A stretch of 64,000 nucleotides of DNA from Sphingobacterium prati. GTDB taxonomy: Bacteria; Bacteroidota; Bacteroidia; Sphingobacteriales; Sphingobacteriaceae. Shown one piece after another: positions 53,059-61,963 of this stretch. The notes beneath the pieces are model-generated. The model searched no databases and was not told the origin of the DNA. It worked only from the letters and a program-made list of their open reading frames with translations. Location: contig NZ_JABJWY010000016.1 in assembly GCF_013167215.1 (NCBI RefSeq), positions 124,134 to 188,133 on the forward strand, in the 5' to 3' direction. How positions within the stretch are numbered: the first letter of the stretch is position 1; each line of letters begins with the position of its first letter. Position numbers and translations under genes: made by a program.

Positions 53059-53670
53059 ATGAATATATTTATTATCAATGGCGGACAGGAATTCGCACAC
53101 TCGGGTGGTTCTTTTAATACCACAATTACGAATTGGACGGTACAAACTTTAGGTAAAAACGGATTTGAAACCCGTGTGACAAATGTAAATGATGCATTTG
53201 ATCCAATGGTAGAAGCAGAAAATTTTAAATGGGCGGATATTATTGTGTATCATTTTCCTGTATGGTGGTTTCAGGTACCCAATCGTCTGAAGCTTTATAT
53301 CGATGAAGTTTTTACGGCTGGACATAATAATGGAATTTATAGGAGTGATGGTCGTTCACGTAAGAATCCCGCAATCAATTATGGCACCGGTGGTCTAATG
53401 CATGGAAAAAAGTATTTTGTAACCTCGAGTTGGAATGCGCCAGATACGGCATTTACGATGGAAGGAGAGTTTTTCGACCAACATTCTGTCGATGAAGGTG
53501 TCCTGTTTGGTTTCCATAAGATGAATCAATTTGCGGGTCTGGAAAGTATTGGAAGTTTCCATTTCCATGATATGGAAAAAGGTGCGACACAAGAGCGCGT
53601 CGATAATTATGAAAAGGAGTATAAAGAATATCTGGAAGAAGTATTTTACTTTGAGAATCAATTATCATGA
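53059..53670 (+). CDS. mdaB: NAD(P)H-dependent oxidoreductase (MdaB-like quinone reductase)
   Basis: 203 residues of the flavodoxin-like NQO/MdaB family. The N-terminal MNIFIINGGQEFAHSGGSFNTTI is the FAD/FMN phosphate-binding loop, and DIIVYHFPVWWFQVPNRLKLYIDEVFTAGH is the flavin-binding and dimer region. It reduces quinones by two electrons using NADPH in the cytoplasm, avoiding semiquinone radicals. It overlaps the next gene by 4 bp (ATGA), a pairing also seen in E. coli (ygiN-mdaB). The divergent LysR protein is the likely regulator. Confidence 0.87.
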   Translation: MNIFIINGGQEFAHSGGSFNTTITNWTVQTLGKNGFETRVTNVNDAFDPMVEAENFKWADIIVYHFPVWWFQVPNRLKLYIDEVFTAGHNNGIYRSDGRSRKNPAINYGTGGLMHGKKYFVTSSWNAPDTAFTMEGEFFDQHSVDEGVLFGFHKMNQFAGLESIGSFHFHDMEKGATQERVDNYEKEYKEYLEEVFYFENQLS

Positions 53671-53957
53671 GGATTTATATAACTGCTATTTTAAAAGCAA
53701 ATCCGGTGTACCGAGGCGAAGTTATGGCCGCTTTGCAACATATGGTCGAAGAGAGTCGTAAAGAAGCTGCTTGTGTTCAATATGACCTACATCAGACGAC
53801 TGAGGATGAGAACCAATTTATCTTTTATGAAATTTGGGAAAGCCGAGCGGGATTGGATCATCATAATCAGCAGCCTTATATTCTTGCGTTTGGTGAAATG
53901 GCTGGTGAGAAGTTGCAAGAGGACCCTCAGATTTATTTAATGGAAAGAATAGCTTAA
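53667..53957 (+). CDS. YgiN-like putative quinol monooxygenase (ABM domain)
   Basis: 96 residues with the antibiotic-biosynthesis-monooxygenase ferredoxin-like fold: MRIYITAILKANPVYRGEVMAALQHMVEESRKEAACVQYDLHQ, FIFYEIWESRAGLDHHNQQPYI. The E-x-W and H-x-x-Q-P-Y motifs are typical of YgiN. It converts quinols in a redox cycle with MdaB, as in E. coli. It overlaps the MdaB gene by 4 bp (ATGA), so the two are translationally coupled. Confidence 0.82.
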   Translation: MRIYITAILKANPVYRGEVMAALQHMVEESRKEAACVQYDLHQTTEDENQFIFYEIWESRAGLDHHNQQPYILAFGEMAGEKLQEDPQIYLMERIA

Positions 53958-54078
53958 TTCCATTTTGGCAGGAGTGTTAAAACTTCTGGCCTAAGCAAAG
54001 GGATAACTACACACATCGCTATATGAAAATTTGTGGAGATCATTCGTGTTAGCGTTGCAAACTACAAGCTGCTTATTG

Positions 54079-54396
54079 TTATTTGTCGACACGAATGATT
54101 TTATTGGTTCCTTTTTCTACGCCGATCGTAAGCAAATCCCGTTGTTTTAAACTCTTTTGTAAAAGGTTTAATTCATCCTTTCGTTCGGCATTTTTGTTAT
54201 CCAGCCAAAAAGAAGCGGCCATCATACCGATCTGTATTCTGTAAACCGAATCTTGTTCAGGTACAACCTGTTCAATAATTTGGTTTTCATACCAGATCAG
54301 ATTTTCATCATTCTTTTTTATGGAACAGGAAAAGAGCAAAAGACCTGTGATTAATAAAAGACTTCCGTACAAAAGATACTTAAATTTAAAATCCAT
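54079..54396 (-). CDS. small lipoprotein, 105 aa, unknown function
   Basis: A lipoprotein signal (LLITGLLLFSCSIKK, Cys about 24) followed by a 75-residue mature domain, mixed charge, no recognised family. No nearby partner gene suggests a role. It is on the same strand as the preceding glutamine-amidotransferase operon but separated from it by about 170 bp, so it is probably an independent unit. Confidence 0.65.
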   Translation of the reverse strand: MDFKFKYLLYGSLLLITGLLLFSCSIKKNDENLIWYENQIIEQVVPEQDSVYRIQIGMMAASFWLDNKNAERKDELNLLQKSLKQRDLLTIGVEKGTNKIIRVDK

Positions 54397-54566
54397 CAGC
54401 GTTTTGTTTGATCATTAAATCTACAGTTTTTTTCTATACCTGACCGCTAAAATATACGATAAATCTGGTATTGGTTGTATTATTTTCAGCGGAGCTTGGT
54501 ATACAAGGTGGAGATAGCTTAGCGTTTACTCGCTGAACGATACGTATTTTTACTACGGAATTCCTT

Positions 54567-55295
54567 TTAAATGCTATTTTGTTGCTGATATGCAGCTTCC
54601 AAGTGATCAAGAAATTGAAATAGCTTGTTGTTCATGTCGGCATAATCATAGCCACGGATTTCATCCGGAGCCTGCACAAATTTATGCTGTTGGCTTTTGT
54701 GTAAAAGGTCTTTTTCGGAATGGATCAGTGGTTCGATAACTTCTGAATTGAGTTCCATATGGCATTGGAAGCCGTACACCAGATCGGCGTATTTTACGAT
54801 CTGCCGCGGACAGCCGGCACTGGTTGCGAGTACCTGACTGGCTGTACTGATTCCGGGCATATCATTATGCCAATGGCCGACAGCCAGAAATTTACCAAAA
54901 TGCTGTATTTTCCCATCCTGTAAACCGTCTTCAGTTAGTTGGATCGTGAAGACACCTATTTCTTTTTCTGGGCTAGGTTCGTATGTTGCCCCCATGGCTT
55001 GACCAATTAACTGTGCTCCGAGACAAACTCCAACAACGGCTTTATCAGCGTGAATGCATTGTGTGATCAATGCAATTTCAGCAGCGGCATTATAATAGGG
55101 ATATGCTTGTTGAGGCGAATCTGGGCTCTGGGGCCCACCCATAATAACCAGTAAATCTATTGCAGTGCAGTCTAGCGGTAGCACATCATAGCGATATACC
55201 CTGGAGAAAGTTATTGTATGTTGCCGCTCGACTGCCCAATCCAAGTAAGCCCCTGGAGCCTCAAACTCTTCATGTTGAATAAAATGAATATGCAT
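54567..55295 (-). CDS. class I glutamine amidotransferase-like protein
   Basis: 242 residues. The class I glutamine amidotransferase nucleophile is C91 in VVGVCLGAQLIGQ, the oxyanion motif is IMGGPQSPDS, and the catalytic His/Glu region is YGFQCHMEL with NSEVIE. This is the GMP-synthase-like amidotransferase family, single-domain, without a synthetase domain. The substrate is unknown; gamma-glutamyl hydrolysis is a typical role. It is the last gene of a paiB-paiA-yggS operon (10-bp gap). Confidence 0.85.
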   Translation of the reverse strand: MHIHFIQHEEFEAPGAYLDWAVERQHTITFSRVYRYDVLPLDCTAIDLLVIMGGPQSPDSPQQAYPYYNAAAEIALITQCIHADKAVVGVCLGAQLIGQAMGATYEPSPEKEIGVFTIQLTEDGLQDGKIQHFGKFLAVGHWHNDMPGISTASQVLATSAGCPRQIVKYADLVYGFQCHMELNSEVIEPLIHSEKDLLHKSQQHKFVQAPDEIRGYDYADMNNKLFQFLDHLEAAYQQQNSI

Positions 55296-55305
55296 AAATT
55301 GTATT

Positions 55306-56046
55306 TTAAATCAACTGTTTATTTTCATTCCAATAATAACTATCAGGAGTATTTCGCTGACCGAATATTGCAGTACCCACCCGTACAATAGTTGCGCCTT
55401 CAGCGATAGCAATATCCAGATCACCGCTCATCCCCATGGATAGTTCTTGCATGGCTACGTTTGGGATATCGAGTTCAACAATTTCTTGTTGAATCTGTTT
55501 GAGTAACTGGAAACACTTGCGTATTTGTTCAGCCTCGGTACTCAGGAGACCGATCGTCATCAGCCCTCTTATATGCAAGGTGCTGAAAGTTGCAATCTGC
55601 CTGACAAGGTCAATGACCTGATCTGGGGCAACACCATATTTACTTTTTTCGTAAGATGTGTTTACCTGAATGAGTATATCTAAGGATTTATTTTCAGAAT
55701 TGAGTCTTTGATGTAGCTTCTGAGCCAACTCCAGTCGGTCCACAGATTGCACGCAGGAGATATTGTACCTAAGAATTTCTTTGATTTTATTGGTTTGTAG
55801 GTGTCCGATAAAATGACTGCAGTGAGGAATTTCCTGCAGATCTTCATATTTCTCCTTTAATTCCTGCACTTTGTTTTCGGCAATTAAGGTCTGTCCAGCT
55901 TGTAAAGCGATTTTAATACGTTCCGCTGTTACGGTTTTTGTTGCGAGCAGTAATTTTACTTCCTGTGGATCCCGGCTGCTTGTTTCGCAGGCCTTTTCAA
56001 TACGCCGCAGTATCGCATTTATATTGTCGATAATAGTCGCGTTCAT
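55306..56046 (-). CDS. YggS-family pyridoxal-phosphate homeostasis protein
   Basis: 246 residues, the normal length. The PLP-binding Lys is K37 in LLATKTV (E. coli K36); later motifs are AENKVQELKEKY, HFIGHLQTNK, VNTSYEKSKYG, and LSMGMSGDLDIAIAEGATIVRVGTAIFG, all diagnostic. It is a cytoplasmic PLP carrier that keeps vitamin B6 and amino-acid pools balanced. It lies between the acetyltransferase and glutamine amidotransferase genes with gaps of 9 and 10 bp. Confidence 0.92.
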   Translation of the reverse strand: MNATIIDNINAILRRIEKACETSSRDPQEVKLLLATKTVTAERIKIALQAGQTLIAENKVQELKEKYEDLQEIPHCSHFIGHLQTNKIKEILRYNISCVQSVDRLELAQKLHQRLNSENKSLDILIQVNTSYEKSKYGVAPDQVIDLVRQIATFSTLHIRGLMTIGLLSTEAEQIRKCFQLLKQIQQEIVELDIPNVAMQELSMGMSGDLDIAIAEGATIVRVGTAIFGQRNTPDSYYWNENKQLI

Positions 56047-56055
56047 TCTTTGGAA

Positions 56056-56595
56056 TTATTGATTAACTATATTTTTTTTCATCATAATATCGGTTTGCTC
56101 ATCGTCACCTAATCTAAAAATATGTTTATCGAAGGGGATGAAACCATTTTTTTTATAGAAGCTAATTGCACGAAGGTTTTCCTCCCAAACGCCCAACCAA
56201 ATAAACTGTACGTTTTTTAACTTAGCCACCTCCAATGCTTTTTCATAGAGGAGCTGCCCCGCTTTTTTTCCGTGAAATTCCTGTAGTACATAAATACGTT
56301 CTATTTCTAGTGCATGTTCATGCTGTAATTCGGTTTGTGCCTGTTCGCTATTTATTTTGAGGTAACCAATCATGCTATCATCTTGTTGTGCAAAATAAAA
56401 TTCCGACCCTTGATTGCTCAATTCGGCTAGTAGTGTTTCCTTTGAAAACTTTTCTGCCAAATATTTCGCCATATTGGCTGCTGTATTGCCCTCAGAAAAT
56501 GTTTCTGCGAAAGTCTTCTGACCTATGCTTTGCAATAGATCAATATCTGTCATTTTGACTTTAAGGATTTTTATGTCTGTTGAATTTTTGTTCAT
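56056..56595 (-). CDS. PaiA-like GNAT N-acetyltransferase
   Basis: 179 residues with strong resemblance to B. subtilis PaiA, a spermidine/spermine acetyltransferase: IGQKTFAETFSEGNTAANMAKYLAEKFS, then ALEIERIYVLQEFHGKKAGQLLYEKALEVAK (acetyl-CoA motif), VWLGVWEENLRAISFYKKNGF-type segment and LGDDEQTDIMMKK at the end. It probably acetylates polyamines or similar amines. It is 23 bp from the PaiB-like gene, the same pairing as in Bacillus. Confidence 0.88.
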   Translation of the reverse strand: MNKNSTDIKILKVKMTDIDLLQSIGQKTFAETFSEGNTAANMAKYLAEKFSKETLLAELSNQGSEFYFAQQDDSMIGYLKINSEQAQTELQHEHALEIERIYVLQEFHGKKAGQLLYEKALEVAKLKNVQFIWLGVWEENLRAISFYKKNGFIPFDKHIFRLGDDEQTDIMMKKNIVNQ

Positions 56596-56618
56596 TTTAC
56601 GTATCTTTTACATTGAGA

Positions 56619-57224
56619 CTATAGATTTCTAATCGATTCGGCAATACTTTTTTCGACCTGGTTGTCGCCGTTTTCCAAATAGGCCGCAATACGCTCCCTT
56701 TCTGAAGCAGTTTTGTTCTGGCTAATCTTTTTTTGCCCCTGAATAGTGGTTACCTCCAATTCGAAGGCGACGATCCCTCGCATCATCCCTTTTTTAAAAC
56801 GATCGGATAGCCCTTGCCATTGGGTTAAATAATCATTGTCATAAGTTCTGATCATTTGTTCAAGTGCGTTAAGTTTTGCTTCTTCTTCGGTTATAATCTT
56901 TGCCGTTCCGTAGGCATGTACGGCGATGTAATCCCAGGTCGGAACGCTTTCTGCTTTGTCATAATGTATAGGGGATATGTACGCATGCGGTTCCGAAAAA
57001 ATAACCAATGAAGTATTTGCTTCGATGTAATTGGTCTGTTCATTTGCAATGGCAAAATGAGAGGTTAAAAAAAGTTTATTTGCCTGTTCGTTTATCTCAA
57101 AGGGCAGTTGAGTGGCTATTGGACGATCGTCTTTAATGGATACGATCGTTGCAAAACTATATTGTTTCATAAATGCAACCTGTTCCTTATAGTCTTCAAA
57201 CTGAAAATGTTTGGGTACATACAT
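56619..57224 (-). CDS. PaiB-like FMN-binding protein (negative transcriptional regulator family)
   Basis: 201 residues matching the PaiB/FMN-binding split-barrel family (MYVPKHFQFEDYKEQVAFMKQYSFATIVSIKD start; HVAYISPIHYDKAESVPTWDYIAVHAYG and KGMMRGIVAFELEVTTIQGQKKISQNKT segments). In B. subtilis PaiB represses sporulation genes; in other bacteria it may be a flavin- or heme-binding enzyme rather than a DNA-binding protein. It is first in a paiB-paiA-yggS-amidotransferase operon and has a TAnnTTTG element 26 nt upstream. Confidence 0.88.
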   Translation of the reverse strand: MYVPKHFQFEDYKEQVAFMKQYSFATIVSIKDDRPIATQLPFEINEQANKLFLTSHFAIANEQTNYIEANTSLVIFSEPHAYISPIHYDKAESVPTWDYIAVHAYGTAKIITEEEAKLNALEQMIRTYDNDYLTQWQGLSDRFKKGMMRGIVAFELEVTTIQGQKKISQNKTASERERIAAYLENGDNQVEKSIAESIRNL

Positions 57225-57249
57225 ACAAACGATATTTTTTTGTTCACTA

Positions 57250-57257
57250 CAAAAATA
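57250..57257 (-). promoter_or_regulatory. candidate -7 element of the paiB operon
   Basis: The minus strand reads TATTTTTG, matching TAnnTTTG, 25 nt before the paiB ATG. No -33 match at the usual distance. Confidence 0.45.
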
Positions 57258-57383
57258 AGGCTAAAATGAAGCAACTAAATGGGCCAACTTTAATAAAGCG
57301 GGTAGTCCAGTAACTATTTTAACGTCTTTACTAGATATTGTTGCCGATTTTACTTTTAACAGGTTCGGCAAGCTCATTCTTTG

Positions 57384-58262
57384 TTACTTGGCGAACTTTT
57401 TAGCACCACCTACACATACGATGATACCGACAGTGACAAATAACATTCCGACACTCACTTCTTCATGAAGGAGACTGGCCGCTAAAATTAGACCAAAAAA
57501 AGGTTGAAGGAGCTGCAACTGGCCGATGGTGGCAATTCCGCCTTGCGCTAATCCTTTATACCAGAAAATAAAGCCAATAAACATACTAAAAAGAGAAACA
57601 TAGGCGAGACTTGTCCAGGCTCCTATACCAACATGTGTTATTGTGGCTGGAAGAAAAAGAAAACTCAGTGGAAGGACGACCGGCATTGAAAATACAAGGG
57701 CCCAGGAAATTACCTGCCAACCGCCTAGCGTCTTTGCAAGTTTTCCCCCTTCTGCATAGCCAAGTCCACAGAGAATAACTGAAAAGAGCATTAGCATATC
57801 ACCAATTGGGGAAGAGGCTATTCCCTGCACGAGCGCATAGCCAACAACCAGGAGACTGCCCATTACTGAAAATATCCAAAAAACCGGACGCGGGCGCTCG
57901 CCACCACGAATAATACCAAACACTGCTGTCGACAGCGGTAATATTCCGACAAAGACAATGGAATGTGCTGACGTAACATACCGTAACGCTAATGCGCTCA
58001 ATAAAGGAAATCCAATGACTACCCCCAAAGCTACAATACCAAGTGATAAAAATTGTGTTTTTGGAGGGAATTTTTCCTTGTTGATCGACAAAACCAATAG
58101 CGCAAGCAGTCCCGCAATAGAAGCACGGGCTACTGTCACAAAGAACGGATCTAAATCTAAAACAGCTATGCGTGTAGCTGGCAGTGATCCGCTAAATATA
58201 ATAACGCCAACTAAACCATTTAGCCAGCCACTTGATTTTGTCTCTCCTGTATTGATACTCAT
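57384..58262 (-). CDS. EamA/DMT-family transporter
   Basis: 292 residues with about ten transmembrane helices in two EamA repeats (about 10-140 and 150-285). Typical motifs are FFVTVARASIAGLLALLVL in repeat one and YVSLFSMFIGFIFWYKGLAQGGIATIGQLQLLQPFFGLILAASLLHE in repeat two. Such proteins export or import amino acids, nucleosides or small metabolites. It is divergent from a MocR-type regulator, the usual pairing, and repeats of TACAGTTA lie between them. Confidence 0.9.
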   Translation of the reverse strand: MSINTGETKSSGWLNGLVGVIIFSGSLPATRIAVLDLDPFFVTVARASIAGLLALLVLSINKEKFPPKTQFLSLGIVALGVVIGFPLLSALALRYVTSAHSIVFVGILPLSTAVFGIIRGGERPRPVFWIFSVMGSLLVVGYALVQGIASSPIGDMLMLFSVILCGLGYAEGGKLAKTLGGWQVISWALVFSMPVVLPLSFLFLPATITHVGIGAWTSLAYVSLFSMFIGFIFWYKGLAQGGIATIGQLQLLQPFFGLILAASLLHEEVSVGMLFVTVGIIVCVGGAKKFAK

Positions 58263-58313
58263 CGTCGGATTAATTAAACTCTGTTACAAATCTCGCTAAT
58301 ACTAAGGATTGAG

Positions 58314-58351
58314 TACAGTTACAGTTTTTGTTTAATTGATGGATACAGTTA
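58314..58351. promoter_or_regulatory. direct repeats in the EamA/MocR divergent region, candidate operator
   Basis: TACAGTTA occurs at 58314-58321 and 58344-58351, with an overlapping TACAGTTT at 58320-58327. MocR regulators bind directly repeated sites in such divergent regions. Confidence 0.5.
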
Positions 58352-58361
58352 TCTTTACGAG

Positions 58362-59819
58362 ATGGGAAAAGACTTTTTATACCGTGTTTTGGCTCAAAAT
58401 ATAGCTGATAAAATATATAATGGTGTTCTCAAGGCCAATGAACGGCTCCCTTCTGTACGTATGTTGAGCAAAGAACACGGCATCAGTATGAATACAGCTA
58501 AACGTGTTTTTGTGGCGCTGGAGGCACTGTCGTTAGTCTATTCGAAACCGCAATCTGGGTATTTTGTCAATGCTTTGAATCAGCATAAGTTGCAACTTCC
58601 ACAAATGCCCCAAATGGGGCTTATGAAAGATGGTGCGGAGCCTGATGAGTTGATAAGTAGTGTTTATGCCAATATGGGACGTCATGATCTAACTTTGTTT
58701 TCCATAGGTGTTCCCTCGGGGAAATTGCTGCCTTTGGCAAAATTAAAAAAAGAGATTTTGATGGCGACCCGGGAATTGAACGGTGGTGGTGCCGAGTACG
58801 AATCTTTGCAAGGTAACTTGAAACTGCGTAGGATGATAGCGGTACGTTCGATGGCTTGGGGTGGTACATTGACAGCAGAAGATGTTATTACGACAAATGG
58901 CTGTATGCATGCGCTATCACTCTGCTTGATGGCATTAACCAAACCTGGGGATACCATTGCATTAGAAAGTCCATGTTATCCAGGGATTTTACAGTTGGTA
59001 CTGAGTTTGGGATTAAAAGTCATCGAATTGACCTGCGATCCAATTTTGGGGATTGATACCCATTCGCTTGAGCGCTTATTGCCTCAAATTGATGCTTGCC
59101 TGCTTGTTCCCAATTTCAATACGCCCTTAGGCTATTGTATGCCTGATAAGAATAAAATGGAAGTAGTCCGCTTACTCGCCAAGTATAAGGTTCCGCTAAT
59201 AGAGGATGATACCTATGGCGACATCTATTTTGGCCGTGAACGCCCTAAATGTTGTAAAACGTTTGACGAAGAAGGGAATGTCCTATGGTGTGGTTCGGTA
59301 TCAAAAACATTAGCACCCGGCTACCGGGTGGGGTGGGTCGCTGCGGGTAAATATAAAGATCAGATTCTCCGGCTGAAATTAATCCATGCCTTATCATCTA
59401 CTGCATTAATTCACGAAGCGGTAGGTAACTTTTTGAAAACAGGAAGATATGATCACCATCTTCATCAGCTTCGAAAAACATTAATGGAAAACTATCAACG
59501 TTATGCCAATGTGATCGCAGAGTTTTTTCCAGAGGGAACCCGAATAAGTCGGCCTCAAGGAGGATTAGCTTTATGGGTAGAGCTTCCTAAAAGTATTGAT
59601 ACAATCAAGCTTTACAACTACGGATTAAAAATGAATATGAGTATTGCTCCGGGGAGGATGTTCACCCTGCAAAATCAATTTCAAAATTGCATGCGTCTCT
59701 GTCTTGGACTGCCCTGGACGGATGAGCTGAGATTTGCCTTGGTCCAACTAGGAAATCTGGCAAAGATGATGCTACAAGTTGAACAATCTGATATGACAAC
59801 ACAGATTAACGAGTTTTAG
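58362..59819 (+). CDS. MocR-family regulator (GntR DNA-binding domain fused to aminotransferase-like domain)
   Basis: 485 residues. The N-terminal GntR winged helix (about 10-75; LPSVRMLSKEHGISMNTAKRVFVALEALSLVYSKPQSGYFV) is followed by a fold-type I aminotransferase-like domain (about 110-470) with the PLP lysine K315 in CGSVSKTLAPGYRVGW and LIEDDTYGDIYF for the cofactor aspartate. MocR proteins use PLP to sense amino acids or vitamin B6. It is divergent from an EamA transporter whose expression it probably controls. Its 3' end overlaps the convergent MscS gene by 4 bp. Confidence 0.93.
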   Translation: MGKDFLYRVLAQNIADKIYNGVLKANERLPSVRMLSKEHGISMNTAKRVFVALEALSLVYSKPQSGYFVNALNQHKLQLPQMPQMGLMKDGAEPDELISSVYANMGRHDLTLFSIGVPSGKLLPLAKLKKEILMATRELNGGGAEYESLQGNLKLRRMIAVRSMAWGGTLTAEDVITTNGCMHALSLCLMALTKPGDTIALESPCYPGILQLVLSLGLKVIELTCDPILGIDTHSLERLLPQIDACLLVPNFNTPLGYCMPDKNKMEVVRLLAKYKVPLIEDDTYGDIYFGRERPKCCKTFDEEGNVLWCGSVSKTLAPGYRVGWVAAGKYKDQILRLKLIHALSSTALIHEAVGNFLKTGRYDHHLHQLRKTLMENYQRYANVIAEFFPEGTRISRPQGGLALWVELPKSIDTIKLYNYGLKMNMSIAPGRMFTLQNQFQNCMRLCLGLPWTDELRFALVQLGNLAKMMLQVEQSDMTTQINEF

Positions 59820-61633
59820 CCTTTTGTACTTGTACTATCATTTTGGTATTGTGGTACATGGTCCACTTTTGCGAATAGGTGCGGTCCATTCATTTCGATA
59901 CCAGCCGCTAGAAAGTCATTTAGAATGAGCTGATAGATTTCGGACTTGGCTAGCTCAATTTCGGCTGATCTAGAAATATAAACATTCAGTTCATAAAGAA
60001 CGTAGAAATCATCGAGTTTCTTTTGCAATACAAATGGCGCGGGAAGTTGGTTTACACGTGCGATACGAGGAGGAATTTTAAGTAGTAATTCGTGTATACG
60101 TTGCCACGATTCTTCATATCCTACGGTAAGTTCAACCTGAAAGCATATTCCTTCTTCTGAAAAGGTCGAATAATTGACCGTGTTGCCCGATAGGATGGAG
60201 GAATTTGGAATCGTGATTTCCTCATTTTTAATCGTGCGTAACCGGGTTACCAACGGTGACTTTTCAATAACAATGCCAGTCTTATCTGCAATTGTAATGC
60301 GGTCCCCAATGCGGAAAGGACGCATGTAGGTAATGACGAGACCGGCGATGATATTTGAAATGGCTGAGGATGACCCGAGGGAGAATAACACACCGATAAA
60401 AACAGATATTCCTTTGAAGATGTCTGAATTCGCTCCAGGAAGATAGGGAAATACAAGTACTAATGTAAAGGCTTGAAGTAGAAATCGGACAATGGTAAAT
60501 GTAGGCATGGCAAACTCACGATGAAATCCATTGATCTCCAATTTACCCTTATCAATTTCGTTAAAGATATATTTGACAAAGCGTATCGCATAACGCATGA
60601 CAAATAGAATGACGAAAACGGTGATCAGGTTTGGAATATAATCCCAAATGGCCAAGACAGCTTTTTTCAAGGGTTTGGTAAAAAGTCCGATTAGATTGGA
60701 GGCCCAGCTCTGTGTAAAAGGGAAGACACTGAAAACGATCGGAAGCATGATAAAAGCAATCAGTGTGATCAGTCCCCAACGTGCGATATTGATTGTGTTA
60801 ATGAAAATACGAGTTTTCTGAACAGAGGTAACGAGTACGTAGTTTTTGATCTTCACATCCTTGATCCGCTCTGTACGTTCGGTCAAAAGGCGATTGGTAC
60901 CATACTTTTTTAGTCTGTTGATTAAAAATACCAAAATCGAAAAGATGATCAGTATAAGGAGGACAAGTCCTGTCCGGATCAGAATTTTGGTGATACTATT
61001 GTCTGCGCGTTCCTGATTGATGGCCTCTTGGATACGCTTGAGGTATTGTGTAGCAATCTCTTCTTTACTTTTCCCCTCAAGTAGGGCGTCAAGCTCTGTT
61101 ATGGAGGTAATGATCAGGTCTTTGTAAACAATGTCTGCGCTGATTTCATTGTTTTCAATTTTAAAGGAATCTACTTTTACAAAGTCATCTTCATAGAGGT
61201 TCTCAATTCTGTTGACCACATTATAGGCGCGATCTTTGGCCAGGGATGACCCTAATTTGTTATAAATATAAAAAAGAGTGTCATTAAATGGCGCGACTGC
61301 ATATCGTTTGGTATTTTTTTTGATCGAGTCAACTTTGATTTTTAACTGTTGCTTGCGCAAGTTATTTTCTTCGTCAAACTCATTGAGTTGCTGTTTTAGA
61401 TTTTCTTTCTTGGGGCTATTTTGACTTTTGAGATTAGCGATTTCCTGCTGTAGTTTCTGGCGTTCAAGCGAATCGTTGATCTGTTGTTGTCGGATATCAT
61501 TTAACAATGTGCTTAGCCCAAGTTCTTTTTTATTGATTGAATCACTTTCTTGTGCGTAGATCCCATTGATCATTGAACAAAAGCAAAGTATAATCGTTAA
61601 GAAAAAAATGTAAAATCCTTTCATATTCTCCAA
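59816..61633 (-). CDS. MscS-family mechanosensitive channel with signal peptide and coiled coil
   Basis: 605 residues. A signal peptide (about 1-28, ending GIYAQES) and a periplasmic coiled coil (about 40-105, Gln/Lys/Leu-rich) precede four to five transmembrane helices (about 220-420). The pore helix and MscS core follow: GSSSAISNIIAGLVITYMRPFRIGDRITI, then the conserved beta domain VTRLRTIKNEEITIPNSSIL. It gates on membrane tension and protects against osmotic downshift, like extended MscK/YnaI-type channels. It is monocistronic and convergent with the MocR gene (4-bp overlap). Confidence 0.9.
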   Translation of the reverse strand: MENMKGFYIFFLTIILCFCSMINGIYAQESDSINKKELGLSTLLNDIRQQQINDSLERQKLQQEIANLKSQNSPKKENLKQQLNEFDEENNLRKQQLKIKVDSIKKNTKRYAVAPFNDTLFYIYNKLGSSLAKDRAYNVVNRIENLYEDDFVKVDSFKIENNEISADIVYKDLIITSITELDALLEGKSKEEIATQYLKRIQEAINQERADNSITKILIRTGLVLLILIIFSILVFLINRLKKYGTNRLLTERTERIKDVKIKNYVLVTSVQKTRIFINTINIARWGLITLIAFIMLPIVFSVFPFTQSWASNLIGLFTKPLKKAVLAIWDYIPNLITVFVILFVMRYAIRFVKYIFNEIDKGKLEINGFHREFAMPTFTIVRFLLQAFTLVLVFPYLPGANSDIFKGISVFIGVLFSLGSSSAISNIIAGLVITYMRPFRIGDRITIADKTGIVIEKSPLVTRLRTIKNEEITIPNSSILSGNTVNYSTFSEEGICFQVELTVGYEESWQRIHELLLKIPPRIARVNQLPAPFVLQKKLDDFYVLYELNVYISRSAEIELAKSEIYQLILNDFLAAGIEMNGPHLFAKVDHVPQYQNDSTSTKG

Positions 61634-61963
61634 GGTAAAATTGATTCAAAATCTATAAGCTTAACCCGCCTGATCGAATAGCCAAAGATAATAATGTTTT
61701 TATGGAACCTAGCTGTCAGCTGCTGTAATATTCCTCAATTCTTTTCTTTGTTGATATCTTATGGTGAGCACCTGCTGTAATTATGATATAAATTGCATAT
61801 AAAATGATACGAAGAGGCGGTTGAATGTCAGTTATTCCAACGTAATTTGCTATGAAGCATTTTTGGGCATTATGGTTATCTAACTATTTTCGGCACTGAA
61901 ATAGAGCTGTGGCTAATTTTATCAAAATATATGATTAAACCCTTTAAAAAACCTATTTATAAG
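61634..61963. other. intergenic region between divergent MscS and glutaminase-like genes
   Basis: About 330 bp without a coding frame. AT-rich; no TAnnTTTG match, palindrome or structured RNA was found. Confidence 0.45.
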
